Source of the DNA: Pedobacter duraquae
GTDB lineage: Bacteria > Bacteroidota > Bacteroidia > Sphingobacteriales > Sphingobacteriaceae
Length of the DNA stretch: 64,000 nucleotides
Direction: 5' to 3'
Assembly (NCBI RefSeq): GCF_004362245.1
Contig: NZ_SNWM01000003.1
Span: forward strand, 806,001-870,000
The notes below the pieces were generated by a model. It was not told the origin of the DNA. It saw only the letters and a list, made by a program, of their open reading frames with translations, and ran no database searches. The first letter of the stretch is position 1. Every line of letters begins with the position of its first letter. This document shows, one piece after another, positions 1-8,629 of this stretch. Made by a program: the position numbers and the translations under genes.

Positions 1-917
1 ATATTGATGGCATCTAAACCATATTTTGTCATCAGCTGATCTGGCGTACCGCTCTCGCCAAAGCTGTCGTTTACAGCAACAAACTCCTGTGGTGCAGGGA
101 ATTCAGTAGCTAACAAACGTGCGATACTCTCACCAAGTCCACCAAACTTATTGTGCTCTTCGCAGGAAACTAAGCAGCCAGTTTTTTGAACGGACTTCAA
201 AATTGCCTCATCATCCAAGGGCTTAATCGTATGAATGTTGATGATTTCAGCATCAATGCCTAATTCAGCAAGTTTCTCACCAGCTTCAATAGCTTTCCAT
301 ACCATGTGACCTGTAGCTACGATAGTTACATCTGTACCTTCATTCACCATCCAGGCCTTACCGATTTCAAATTTTTGATCCTCAGCAGTAAAGATTGGAA
401 CACTTGGGCGACCGAAACGTAAATATACCGGGCCAACGTAGTCAAGAATAGCTAATGTTGCAGCTTTAGTTTGATTATAGTCGCATGGGTTAATAACAAC
501 CATACCAGGAAGCATTTTCATCAAGCCTATATCTTCTAAGATCTGGTGTGTTGCGCCATCTTCACCTAAAGTCAAACCAGCATGCGAAGCACAAATCTTC
601 ACATTTTTGTTTGAATAAGCTACAGACTGTCTGATCTGATCATAAACACGGCCGGTAGAGAAGTTAGCAAAAGTTCCGGTAAATGGAATTTTACCGCCGA
701 TAGTAAGACCTGCTGCAATGCCGATCATATTTGCTTCAGCAATACCGATCTGAACAAAACGGTCAGGAAAGTCATTGGCAAAGTCGTCCATTTTTAAAGA
801 ACCTTTTAAATCTGCACAAAGGGCAACAACATTTTCATTGCGTTTTCCCGCTTCATGTAAACCTGCACCAAAACCAGATCTGGTGTCTTTTTTTTCTGTA
901 TATGTATACTTCTTCAC
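1..917 (-). CDS. Transketolase, C-terminal subunit (partial, runs off the left edge)
   Basis: Pyrimidine-binding and C-terminal half of a split transketolase (pentose phosphate pathway, thiamine diphosphate dependent). About 305 residues are visible, which is nearly the usual length of this subunit, so only a few C-terminal residues are missing. The reading includes LGEDGATHQ, the thiamine pyrimidine-ring segment of the family, and a C-terminal region with CLVSCEEHNKFGGLGE. The start is a GTG at 917, ten bases after the stop of the N-terminal subunit gene; no ATG lies before residue 43 or so, and the sequence MKKYTYTEKKDTRSGFGAG from this GTG matches the family's N-terminus. The two halves form one operon and must assemble to give an active enzyme. 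The 1-deoxyxylulose-5-phosphate synthase family shares this fold, but the separate N-terminal partner favours transketolase. Confidence 0.93.
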   Translation of the reverse strand, partial: MKKYTYTEKKDTRSGFGAGLHEAGKRNENVVALCADLKGSLKMDDFANDFPDRFVQIGIAEANMIGIAAGLTIGGKIPFTGTFANFSTGRVYDQIRQSVAYSNKNVKICASHAGLTLGEDGATHQILEDIGLMKMLPGMVVINPCDYNQTKAATLAILDYVGPVYLRFGRPSVPIFTAEDQKFEIGKAWMVNEGTDVTIVATGHMVWKAIEAGEKLAELGIDAEIINIHTIKPLDDEAILKSVQKTGCLVSCEEHNKFGGLGESIARLLATEFPAPQEFVAVNDSFGESGTPDQLMTKYGLDAIN

Positions 918-927
918 GTCTTTATAA

Positions 928-1773
928 TTAGTAATCTGCCAATGTACTTGTTAACTGATTCAGTGCTGATTCCAGTTGCTGATCGTTCGGAGCAGTTCCA
1001 TGCCACTTGTGCGAACCAACCATATAGTCAACACCAAATCCCATTTGGGTGCTCATCAGGTTTAAAATAGGCTTACCTTTTCCAGTTAAGGATTTTGCAT
1101 AGTGTAAAGCCTTAAGGATATCTTCCATGTTGTTTCCGTCAGACGTAATTACATGCCATCCAAAAGCTTCAAACTTGGCCTGCAGGCTTTCCAGAGATAA
1201 GATTTTCTCGGTAGGGCCATCGATCTGCTGACCGTTGTAGTCGATACTGGCAATCAGGTTATCTACTTTATTGTGTGAAGCAAACATAATTGCCTCCCAG
1301 TTCTGACCTTCCTGAAGCTCACCATCGCCATGCAGCGTGTAAATCGTTGTATGCTCTTTGTTTAATTTCTTTGCTAATGCCGCGCCTATCGCTACCGATA
1401 AACCCTGACCTAATGATCCGGAAGCAATCCGAACTCCTGGAAGATGCTCATGTGTTGTTGGGTGGCCTTGCAAGCGAGCACCCAGCTTTCTGAATGTTGC
1501 CAGTTCTGCTACCTCAAAATAGCCTGTGCGCGCTAGCACACTGTACCAAACCGGAGAAATGTGACCATTGGACAGGAAAAACAGATCTTCTCCGGTTCCA
1601 TCCATGTTGAAGTCAGCATTGTGGGTTAATACTTCGAAATAAAGGGCGGTCATAAAATCGGCGCAGCCCAGGGAACCCCCGGGATGTCCTGACTGACAGC
1701 CATGTACCATCCTTACGATATCTCTTCTTACCTGAGTAGCGATATCTTCTAATTCTTTAATTGTATGTTTCAT
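928..1773 (-). CDS. Transketolase, N-terminal subunit
   Basis: Thiamine diphosphate-binding half of the split transketolase, 281 residues, first gene of a two-gene operon. The cofactor motif HGDGELQEGQNWEA followed by SIDYNGQQ (the GDG...N signature) is clear, as are GHPGGSLGCADF near the N-terminus and GSLGQGLSVAIGAA. Together with the downstream subunit it would move two-carbon units between sugar phosphates in the non-oxidative pentose phosphate pathway in the cytoplasm. The length agrees with split transketolases of Bacteroidota. No fault in reading frame or motif is visible. Confidence 0.95.
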   Translation of the reverse strand: MKHTIKELEDIATQVRRDIVRMVHGCQSGHPGGSLGCADFMTALYFEVLTHNADFNMDGTGEDLFFLSNGHISPVWYSVLARTGYFEVAELATFRKLGARLQGHPTTHEHLPGVRIASGSLGQGLSVAIGAALAKKLNKEHTTIYTLHGDGELQEGQNWEAIMFASHNKVDNLIASIDYNGQQIDGPTEKILSLESLQAKFEAFGWHVITSDGNNMEDILKALHYAKSLTGKGKPILNLMSTQMGFGVDYMVGSHKWHGTAPNDQQLESALNQLTSTLADY

Positions 1774-1885
1774 TAAGTTGGCATTGGTTAATATGGTAAA
1801 GTTAACTTTTTAAGTGTTTAAGCTGTTATGTGTCCTGAAAAAATTCCAGTGATTTGCTAGAAAGTAGATAAGGCGCCTCAAAAGG

Positions 1886-1893
1886 CAAATTTA
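1886..1893 (-). promoter_or_regulatory. Possible -7 box of the transketolase operon
   Basis: The minus strand reads TAAATTTG, an exact match to the Bacteroidota -7 consensus TAnnTTTG, about 110 bases before the transketolase start. No well-spaced -33 TTTG is present, so this is tentative. Confidence 0.35.
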
Positions 1894-1924
1894 CCTACGA
1901 TTACGGCAAAAAGGCCATTTATTC

Positions 1925-1956
1925 TTGGTGGACTGGAAATTTAAAAATTATATTTG
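1925..1956 (+). promoter_or_regulatory. Promoter of the collagen-like / T9SS cassette
   Basis: TTG at 1925-1927, a 21-base spacer, then TATATTTG at 1949-1956. This fits the Bacteroidota housekeeping promoter (-33 TTTG, -7 TAnnTTTG, spacer about 19-21). Transcription would start near 1960, about 30 bases before the chosen start codon. Confidence 0.6.
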
Positions 1957-1991
1957 AGATTCTATTGTTTTATTCTGTTACCATGCTCGCC

Positions 1992-2951
1992 ATGAAGCTA
2001 TCTACCCTATTTTGTACACTAATCCTGCTTACAGGACTCGGTACCGCCTACGCCCAGACCGGAAATGTAGGTATCGGAACACAGACGCCAAATGCTAAAG
2101 CAGTTCTTGATGTGAGCTCAAATACCAAAGGATTACTCATTCCCAGACTAACTTTAGTTCAGCGAAATACCCTGCAGCCAGACGGTACGGCAAATGCCGA
2201 TATCAACGGGATGATGATTTATAATACAACCTCTAACCGCTTTAACTACTGGCAGGGAACCAATTGGATCGATATTGGCAGCGGTACAGGAGCAGAAAAA
2301 GGGGATAAGGGCGACAAAGGTGATAAAGGAGATCCCGGCATTCAGGGGCCAAAAGGAGATCCTGGAGATGCCAGTACTGGCGGAGGTACTCAGGGTGCTC
2401 AGGGAGAGGTAGGTCCACAAGGTCCTCAGGGTATCCAAGGGCCGGTAGGACCCGCTGGTCCACAAGGCCCTGTAGGGCCGCAAGGTGCATCGGGAGACAG
2501 CAATGCATGGCTAAAAGTAGGTAATGGTGCTTCCGGGACCGGGGGAACAACTAACCCCGGAACAGCGACAGGACAAAATTTTATAGGTACAACTGATCAA
2601 AAAGAACTGGTGCTTGCTGCTTTTAGAAACGAAGGTATTCGTCTTTTTACTGATGGTAAAGTGCGTATCGGCGTTAACGGCTCGCAGATATCCAGAGTTT
2701 ATAACCAGGGTGTACTAGCCGATTTGCCAGCAATACCTGCCGGGACTACGCTTACACAGAATTTCACTATTCCTAATATAGGCACCACAACGGTACTCAT
2801 GATTTCTACAAGTTCAGATCTTCCTGACGGGCTGATTATTGCTTCCTCAAGAGTAACAGCGGTAGGTACCGTTCAGGTTAAATTTACGAATGTTTCCGCT
2901 GGAACCATCGATCTGCCTGCTACTACGTTTTATATAGCTGGGGTTGAGTAA
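1992..2951 (+). CDS. Secreted collagen-like repeat protein
   Basis: 319 residues. A signal peptide (residues 1-21, ending TAYAQ) is followed by a head domain with GNVGIGTQTPNAKAVLDVS and GLLIPRLT, a pattern common in Bacteroidota surface proteins and similar to trimeric tail-fibre heads. Residues about 100-170 are Gly-X-Y collagen repeats rich in GDKGDKGD and GPQGPQG, briefly interrupted by a glycine-rich spacer; a globular domain of about 150 residues follows. The role is unknown; collagen repeats suggest a trimeric rod at the cell surface. No T9SS C-terminal domain is visible, so it may be exported by another route. Start: the ATG at 1992 gives the best signal peptide (MKLSTLFC); an in-frame ATG at 1983 is possible. 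Its stop overlaps the next gene's start (TAATG), so the two are translationally coupled. Confidence 0.8.
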   Translation: MKLSTLFCTLILLTGLGTAYAQTGNVGIGTQTPNAKAVLDVSSNTKGLLIPRLTLVQRNTLQPDGTANADINGMMIYNTTSNRFNYWQGTNWIDIGSGTGAEKGDKGDKGDKGDPGIQGPKGDPGDASTGGGTQGAQGEVGPQGPQGIQGPVGPAGPQGPVGPQGASGDSNAWLKVGNGASGTGGTTNPGTATGQNFIGTTDQKELVLAAFRNEGIRLFTDGKVRIGVNGSQISRVYNQGVLADLPAIPAGTTLTQNFTIPNIGTTTVLMISTSSDLPDGLIIASSRVTAVGTVQVKFTNVSAGTIDLPATTFYIAGVE

Positions 2952-4150
2952 TGAAAAGGTGGCTTCATATACTGGCTTTGATTCCGGGTCTGATGTCGGC
3001 GCAGCTGGCAGCAGCGCAGTTGGTTAATAACGGGCAGATTATCTACGTGAGTACCGGTGCACTGTTAAATGTTCAGGACAATTATATCCATCAAACTGGA
3101 TCTGTTTTTCTCAATGGTGATTTTACAGTTAGCCAGAATTGGACCAATAACGATCCGCTTGGCCCGGTATTCAATGTAGCCAGCCTGGGGAATGCCCGCT
3201 TCACTGGAACAGACATACGGATAGAAGGGCCAGGAACTACGCAATTCCCATCACTCATTTTTATAAATCCCGGAATAGCTACCCTCTATGTAAATACCGA
3301 AGCCAGACGATCTCTAGTATTGGATAGTAAAAAGATTATCACCCAGAAAAATACACTCTCCCTGTTGAATCCGGAAATAACGGCGTTAACCAGAAATGGT
3401 GGCTATGTTGTTACCGAAGGGCAAGGACTGTTGCTGAGGCGGACAAACCTCGCGGATGAGTATCTTTATCCTTTAGGTGCCGCAGATGGCAGCAGGTATG
3501 CGCCAGTTACCATCCAGCCTGCGGATAACCAGTCTAATATTTTTGGCGTATCACTCGAAAACCATAGTCCGGATCGTGATGGCTATAACAGGCAACTCAA
3601 ACGTGACGAGCTACAAAATATTAACGACAAATATTATTACACGCTGAATCAGCCGTCAGGAACAAGTGCATCTGAAGTTTCTTTATACGGAAACAGCACA
3701 GATGGACGGTTCAATATGGTTGCCAGATGGATTGATAATAGAATCTGGGAAAAAGCCGGGCAGGCAAGACAGCTTACAGGTGCCTTTGGATCTGGCCTTG
3801 ACCAGGTATTCGCATTTAATACATCTGCTTTGGGCGTATTGCTGAATCCCATAACCCTGGCGAACGGTATCAACGCGGCTAATCCGTTTACATTTTTTAA
3901 TGCTTTTTCTCCTGATGGTGATGGTAAGAACGATACCTGGGAGATCAAAAATATTGATGCTTATCCTGATAACGACCTCCAGATCTTTGACCGTTCAGGA
4001 AACAGGGTTTATAGTGCAGAATCTTACTCCAAGGCAAAGTCTTGGGATGGGGGAACCCAATCTTCGGGAACCTTCTATTATGTGTTGAGGGCTAAGATCG
4101 ATGGCGTCAATAAAACCTTTAAAGGGTTTATAACTATGGTAAAACGATAG
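2951..4150 (+). CDS. T9SS type B sorting-domain protein (gliding-motility-associated C-terminal domain)
   Basis: 399 residues with a signal peptide (residues 1-22, ending QLAAAQ). Residues about 314-399 form the type B C-terminal sorting domain: NAFSPDGDGKNDTW, LQIFDRSGNRVY, SWDG and FYYVLRA are its recognisable blocks. Such proteins are carried across the outer membrane by the type IX secretion system. The central part shows no enzyme motif I recognise. It overlaps the collagen-like gene by one base and lies two bases before a PorP/SprF gene, so the three are one operon. In Flavobacterium johnsoniae, type B cargo (SprB) needs a PorP/SprF-family partner (SprF), which suggests the next gene is its dedicated partner. 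Confidence 0.88.
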   Translation: MKRWLHILALIPGLMSAQLAAAQLVNNGQIIYVSTGALLNVQDNYIHQTGSVFLNGDFTVSQNWTNNDPLGPVFNVASLGNARFTGTDIRIEGPGTTQFPSLIFINPGIATLYVNTEARRSLVLDSKKIITQKNTLSLLNPEITALTRNGGYVVTEGQGLLLRRTNLADEYLYPLGAADGSRYAPVTIQPADNQSNIFGVSLENHSPDRDGYNRQLKRDELQNINDKYYYTLNQPSGTSASEVSLYGNSTDGRFNMVARWIDNRIWEKAGQARQLTGAFGSGLDQVFAFNTSALGVLLNPITLANGINAANPFTFFNAFSPDGDGKNDTWEIKNIDAYPDNDLQIFDRSGNRVYSAESYSKAKSWDGGTQSSGTFYYVLRAKIDGVNKTFKGFITMVKR

Positions 4151-4152
4151 AC

Positions 4153-5124
4153 ATGAAGAGATTTTTGATGGTGATGTTATGTCTGTTTCCAGCGGCGCTC
4201 TTTGCGCAGCAGGATGCCATTTACAGCCAATATTTATTTAACCAGTTGCTTATTAATCCTGCATATGCGGGAAGCACAGAAACTTTGAATATGAATTTTC
4301 TGAGCCGTAACCAATGGACAGGAATAACGGGTGCACCTACAACCCAGTCGGCATTAGTTGACGGGGCCTTTGGTAAAGCTAAAAAAATAGGTCTTGGAAT
4401 TTCATTTCTCAATGATAAAGCTGGTCTCGAAAATCAGACAGGAGTCTTTATGAATTACGCGTACAGATTAATCACAGGACCGAAATCAAGATTGAGTATG
4501 GGGCTCGGCGTTGGGCTCACGCAATATATGCTCAATGGAAACGATGCCGTGGTAGATGATATCTCCGATCCAAATTTTCTTAGGAAAGAGATTTACTTTA
4601 CACCTGATGCAAGAGCCGGAGTGTATTATACCAGTCCTGGTTTTTTTGCCGGCTTTTCGGTTACCAATCTACTTACCCATGTGCTCAATGGCAGCGCAAA
4701 TTCCAAGACGGTTATTCTGCCATATACCCATTTCTTTTTAACGGCAGGCGGTATTTTCGGTAAGACCGAACAACTCAAATTTAAGCCCTCCGTTATGCTG
4801 AGAGATGATCCATCAGGGATGGGGAATCTAGATTTCAATGCCTTGTTTACAATAAAAGAACAGCTCACACTTGGTGCTTCTTACCGCATGGGTGTTAACG
4901 TATGGAATAAAGTAGACCAGGGCAATGCCCGTGCACAGCAAAACGCATTGATTGCTATGGTATCGGTGTTTTTCGCCAAGCAGATTAATCTGGGCTACGC
5001 CTACGATTATTCCCTTTCACAATTAAATGCACTGTCGAGCGGCACCCACGAGATTTCTCTGGGTTTTATATTGGGTCGCAGAAGTGGCTGGGGAACTATA
5101 AAAAGTCCAAAACCTGTGCAGTAG
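4153..5124 (+). CDS. PorP/SprF family type IX secretion membrane protein
   Basis: 323 residues. The signal peptide (MKRFLMVMLCLFPAALFAQQ) is followed by the family's strong start DAIYSQYLFNQLLINPAYAG, then a series of amphipathic beta strands ending in SLGFILGRRSG. The family consists of outer-membrane barrels that help present or anchor T9SS type B cargo. It is the third gene of the collagen-like / type B / PorP operon. The last 29 bases overlap the convergent peroxiredoxin gene on the other strand. Confidence 0.92.
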   Translation: MKRFLMVMLCLFPAALFAQQDAIYSQYLFNQLLINPAYAGSTETLNMNFLSRNQWTGITGAPTTQSALVDGAFGKAKKIGLGISFLNDKAGLENQTGVFMNYAYRLITGPKSRLSMGLGVGLTQYMLNGNDAVVDDISDPNFLRKEIYFTPDARAGVYYTSPGFFAGFSVTNLLTHVLNGSANSKTVILPYTHFFLTAGGIFGKTEQLKFKPSVMLRDDPSGMGNLDFNALFTIKEQLTLGASYRMGVNVWNKVDQGNARAQQNALIAMVSVFFAKQINLGYAYDYSLSQLNALSSGTHEISLGFILGRRSGWGTIKSPKPVQ

Positions 5125-5554
5125 CATTTTTGGTGTCCACCTTAGTGATGATATGGGCAATTGTTCCCTTTTCATCAATAATAAATGTAGACCTGGCAAT
5201 GCCCATATATTTTTTACGGTACATGTTTTTCTCCACCCAAACGCCGTAAGCATTCACGATGTTATGATCTGTATCAGCTAATAGCGAGAATGGCAGGTTA
5301 AACTTGTTAACAAATTTCTGGTGAGACGCTTCATCATCTACACTTACCCCAAGCACTACAATTCCTTTTGCTACTAAACCATTGTAATTGTCCCTGAAAT
5401 CACAAGCCTCGGCAGTGCAGCCCGGTGTATTGTCTTTGGGATAAAAATACAGAATCACTTTCTGACCTTTAAACTGGTCAAGCGTTACCGTATTTCCATT
5501 TTGATCATTTGCGGTAAAATCAGGAGCTTTCATTCCTGCTGTAAGTTCAGTCAT
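5096..5554 (-). CDS. bcp: Thioredoxin-dependent thiol peroxidase (Bcp / PrxQ peroxiredoxin)
   Basis: 152 residues, the usual size for Bcp. The active site TPGCTAEACDFRDN carries the peroxidatic cysteine and, five residues later, the resolving cysteine typical of this subgroup. KVILYFYPKDNTPGC and GVSVDD are family blocks. It reduces hydrogen peroxide and organic hydroperoxides using thioredoxin, in the cytoplasm. Last gene of the FAH-M23-bcp operon; six bases separate it from the M23 gene. Its 3' end overlaps the 3' end of the PorP gene by 29 bases. Confidence 0.95.
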   Translation of the reverse strand: MTELTAGMKAPDFTANDQNGNTVTLDQFKGQKVILYFYPKDNTPGCTAEACDFRDNYNGLVAKGIVVLGVSVDDEASHQKFVNKFNLPFSLLADTDHNIVNAYGVWVEKNMYRKKYMGIARSTFIIDEKGTIAHIITKVDTKNATAQVLDFL

Positions 5555-5560
5555 ATCTGC

Positions 5561-7273
5561 TTATCTTGAAAAGTTTATTTTTAAGTTCTTGGTGTTGTCC
5601 TTCATATCAGTAACGATTAGCTCAAGCACATGTTTGCCCGCTGCGGTAGTATCATCAAATGTATGCCACAAGGTAGCTGTTTTTGCATCAAACTCCATGA
5701 GCACCCATCGCCCATCAATATAGCCGTTAAAGCTTTTTATTCCAGACAAATTATCTCTGATTTTGAAAGTCATCTTGCCCAGGCCTTTCATGCTTTTACC
5801 TTCGGTGATGTTTGTTGGCACTATAACTGGAGCTGTAGTGTCTACTGTGATGTGAAAGGTTCCAAAATTTCTGGGAGTAGCCTTTACATACCCGTCGCTA
5901 AAATTGCCACCTTGCGAACCACCATTTGCATTTACGATCAATGCCTTTTCTGCTAATGCGCCCATATCACGACTCGGTTTGATCCACAGTTCAAATCCGG
6001 TATGCAAGGGCGTTAGTCCATTTTGAACTTTATGATCTGCAGACCACGCTCCTGGGTGTGGAATCTCCTTATAGGAGAAATTAAGATCGTTATAAAGTGA
6101 TCCTACAGGAACAACAACTTTTACATTGTCGGTAGCGTAATTGTTAAGTTTATTAAACGGAAACAATATTGTTCCTTCAGGCGCAGTCATTTCAGGAATA
6201 GTTGGATTGAGCTCTGCTTGTACAGTGAAGCTAACAGTACTTTTGTTACCTTTCAAATCGGTTATAGTATACAGAATTTCATGTGTTTTACCATCGGTAA
6301 AGGAGATCCTGCCGTTATTTACCAGGTTGCTGTAGATTTGAAGTGGATTACCCGGATCTACAAAGCTTTTCTGGATATTTCTGCGGGAATTCATGAACTC
6401 GGGATAGTCGATATGTGCATTGATAGCCTTACTGTTTTCAAAAAGAAAACGCTCAACTGCTGATGTAAACACCGTTTTTCCATCTATCTCTAAAACAATC
6501 GCATAAACACCATTTGTTCCTGATAGCCCAGTGTGCCGATCGGTAGCTATAATACCAAATCCAACTTCACCACCTAAGGTGACGGTATTGGTTACCGTAT
6601 ATTTGCCGCCACCACCGGATAAGGCCAATGCTTGTTTTTTAGTAAATTCATTAAATGGAGCCTGGTTAAGCTTATAAACAAATAATCCCGAAATCACAGG
6701 AGGTATATTATCGGGAATGCTGATGCCGAAAAGTTGCGGATTTATCGTCGCTTCTGTTTTCGTATCCCTGATCTCAAAATGTAAATGCGGGCCGCCAGAG
6801 CTTCCTGTATTTCCGGAATAAGCAATTAAATCACCTTTATGAACAGGTACTGCGTCTGCGCCGGGAAACTCGTCAATCTCAAATGATTTTTTAGCGTATT
6901 GGATGCTTTTAGCGAGTGAGGTCAATTTTCCATTGTAACGTTGAAGATGTCCGTACACCGAGGTGAACCCATTCGGATGGTTAATGTATAATGCATTGCC
7001 AAACCCGCTGTTCTGGATACGGATTCTTGAAATATAGCCATCAGCAATTGCGTATACAGGATATCCTTCGCGCTGGTTGGTCCTGAAGTCCATACCAGAA
7101 TGAAAGTGATTGGCACGCAATTCACCAAACGAGCCTGCAAGGGCTGGGGGTGTAATGTCAAGTGGTGGCCTGAAATCTACCAGTGGATATTTATTGGTGC
7201 TAAATATTTGCTGGGCATATAATTGAACGGAAACGAAGAGAGAAAAATAGATTACAACAAGGGTTTTGCGCAT
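5561..7273 (-). CDS. M23 family metallopeptidase (secreted peptidoglycan endopeptidase)
   Basis: 570 residues with a signal peptide (residues 1-20, ending LYAQQ). The LytM/M23 zinc site is near the N-terminus: HFHSGMDF (His58, Asp62) and GPHLHFEIRD (His163, His165). M23 enzymes cut peptide cross-links of peptidoglycan. After the catalytic domain come about 390 residues of beta-rich sequence, including an IPDNIPPVISGLFVY linker and later TAPVIVPTNITEG, which look like Ig-like modules. The gene lies between an FAH-family hydrolase and bcp with gaps of four and six bases. All zinc ligands are intact, so it is likely an active hydrolase. Confidence 0.9.
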   Translation of the reverse strand: MRKTLVVIYFSLFVSVQLYAQQIFSTNKYPLVDFRPPLDITPPALAGSFGELRANHFHSGMDFRTNQREGYPVYAIADGYISRIRIQNSGFGNALYINHPNGFTSVYGHLQRYNGKLTSLAKSIQYAKKSFEIDEFPGADAVPVHKGDLIAYSGNTGSSGGPHLHFEIRDTKTEATINPQLFGISIPDNIPPVISGLFVYKLNQAPFNEFTKKQALALSGGGGKYTVTNTVTLGGEVGFGIIATDRHTGLSGTNGVYAIVLEIDGKTVFTSAVERFLFENSKAINAHIDYPEFMNSRRNIQKSFVDPGNPLQIYSNLVNNGRISFTDGKTHEILYTITDLKGNKSTVSFTVQAELNPTIPEMTAPEGTILFPFNKLNNYATDNVKVVVPVGSLYNDLNFSYKEIPHPGAWSADHKVQNGLTPLHTGFELWIKPSRDMGALAEKALIVNANGGSQGGNFSDGYVKATPRNFGTFHITVDTTAPVIVPTNITEGKSMKGLGKMTFKIRDNLSGIKSFNGYIDGRWVLMEFDAKTATLWHTFDDTTAAGKHVLELIVTDMKDNTKNLKINFSR

Positions 7274-7277
7274 GCTA

Positions 7278-7889
7278 TTATTTAATCTCGAAGTTTAACA
7301 ATTGTTCCCCTTTAAGCCATGCCTCCAAACGATCTCCCTGGTGCACCTGACCAACACCTTCTGGTGTTCCGGTAAAAATAAGATCGCCTTTTTTTAAGGT
7401 GATGTACTGAGAAACAAATGCGATAATCTGTTCAAAAGAAAATAGGATATTTTCGGTGTTACCGTTTTGTCTGCTTTCCTGATTTACCTTTAATTCAAAG
7501 GTAAGTGCTTTAAGGTCGCCTAAACTTCCCTTCGGAACGAAGTTACTTACCGCTGCAGAATTGTCAAAGGCCTTTGCAAGTTCCCAGGGCAATCCTTTTT
7601 CCTTATGTATACTTTGTAGATCCCGAGCAGTAAAATCAATACCTAAGCCAATTTCTTCGTAATAGTTATGTGCAAATTTTTCCTGAATGTGTTTTCCCTC
7701 TTTAGAGATTTTCAAAACCACTTCAAGTTCATAATGGATATCGTTGGAGAAGTCGGGAATGTAAAAAGGTTTGTTGTCTTTCAAAACCGCAGTATCTGGT
7801 TTCATAAAGATTACCGGAACAGTAGGTACGGGATTGTTTAATTCTTTAGCATGCGCGGCATAGTTGCGGCCAATAGCGATGATCTTCAT
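7278..7889 (-). CDS. Fumarylacetoacetate hydrolase (FAH) family protein
   Basis: 203 residues, matching the short single-domain FAH proteins (human FAHD1 type: acylpyruvate hydrolase or oxaloacetate decarboxylase). Seen: IGRNYAAHAKELNN at the start, FMKPDTAV, and HYELEVVL, whose two glutamates belong to the metal site, then GDLIFTGTPEGVG near the end. The substrate cannot be read from sequence. First gene of the operon with the M23 peptidase and bcp; the association looks like shared transcription rather than a pathway. Confidence 0.88.
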   Translation of the reverse strand: MKIIAIGRNYAAHAKELNNPVPTVPVIFMKPDTAVLKDNKPFYIPDFSNDIHYELEVVLKISKEGKHIQEKFAHNYYEEIGLGIDFTARDLQSIHKEKGLPWELAKAFDNSAAVSNFVPKGSLGDLKALTFELKVNQESRQNGNTENILFSFEQIIAFVSQYITLKKGDLIFTGTPEGVGQVHQGDRLEAWLKGEQLLNFEIK

Positions 7890-7958
7890 TAAAAAATGGA
7901 TTTATGTATACAGATAATAAGCTTTATTTGATGGCAGATCACGATGAACACCTGCTGC

Positions 7959-7966
7959 CAAAAGTA
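7959..7966 (-). promoter_or_regulatory. -7 box before the FAH-M23-bcp operon
   Basis: The minus strand reads TACTTTTG, an exact TAnnTTTG match about 70 bases before the FAH start. No correctly spaced -33 element is clear. Confidence 0.35.
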
Positions 7967-7981
7967 AGAAACAAAAGGAAC

Positions 7982-8482
7982 TTATAAAACGGAGATACGT
8001 TTTACTGATGTTTCTGCTCCAGCAACAATCCTGACGAAATAAATTCCACTGCTCAGGCGATTAGGAATCGTGTATGTTTTTGTTTGCTCACCCGCTGCCG
8101 AGCGCTCGTTGGCCAGACTTACTACTTCATTGCCCAGTAAGTCCATAATTTTAATGGATACTGTGCTTTCGCGTTCCAGCTTATAGACAATACTGATTTG
8201 ATCATCAACAGGGCTTGGAAACACTTTAAGGAAAGTAAGGTTCTTTTCGGGCTTTGCTGCAACAGGCGTTTTGGAGAAAATAACACTGTTGAAAGGAATG
8301 AAACCAAGTGGACGGTAAACCGGTAGATTTGGTTTAATAACGGCAGGTTTAGCTTTTCTGGAGCGCGTGATATAGTTAACACTATCTGCCTTCTGACCAA
8401 AAACACTCACATTGCACAATATACCCAAGCATAAGATGCAGGTAAATCGAAGAAGAAGCGTTTTTGTAGATGTTATAGTCAT
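7982..8482 (-). CDS. Small T9SS type A sorting-domain protein
   Basis: 166 residues: signal peptide (about residues 1-29, ending VFGQ), a short basic and proline-rich stretch of about 50 residues, then a type A C-terminal domain of about 80 residues. The latter shows VFPSPVDDQISI, VSIKIMDLLGNEV, and the ending GIYFVRIVAGAETSVKRISVL. The type A domain directs passage through the T9SS and attachment to the cell surface. There is almost no cargo in front of the domain, which is unusual. It stands alone, divergent from kup. Confidence 0.87.
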   Translation of the reverse strand: MTITSTKTLLLRFTCILCLGILCNVSVFGQKADSVNYITRSRKAKPAVIKPNLPVYRPLGFIPFNSVIFSKTPVAAKPEKNLTFLKVFPSPVDDQISIVYKLERESTVSIKIMDLLGNEVVSLANERSAAGEQTKTYTIPNRLSSGIYFVRIVAGAETSVKRISVL

Positions 8483-8497
8483 TCTTTGTAATTACCT

Positions 8498-8505
8498 CAA
8501 AAATA
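8498..8505 (-). promoter_or_regulatory. -7 box of the small T9SS type A gene
   Basis: The minus strand reads TATTTTTG (TAnnTTTG), 15 bases before the start codon, giving a short leader. Confidence 0.4.
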
Positions 8506-8629
8506 GAAATAATAAAACAAATAAAATCACGAATTGTTCACTAATTGAATATTTAACAATATTTAACAATCGTAAAATTCTTAATTTGCGAATCAGTAAC
8601 GCTTAAATCATTGACTTTATAATTATTAC

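Noticed and set aside
731-931. 66-residue open frame opposite the transketolase C-terminal subunit
   Set aside because: The opposite strand encodes clear transketolase sequence with intact motifs from the GTG at 917.
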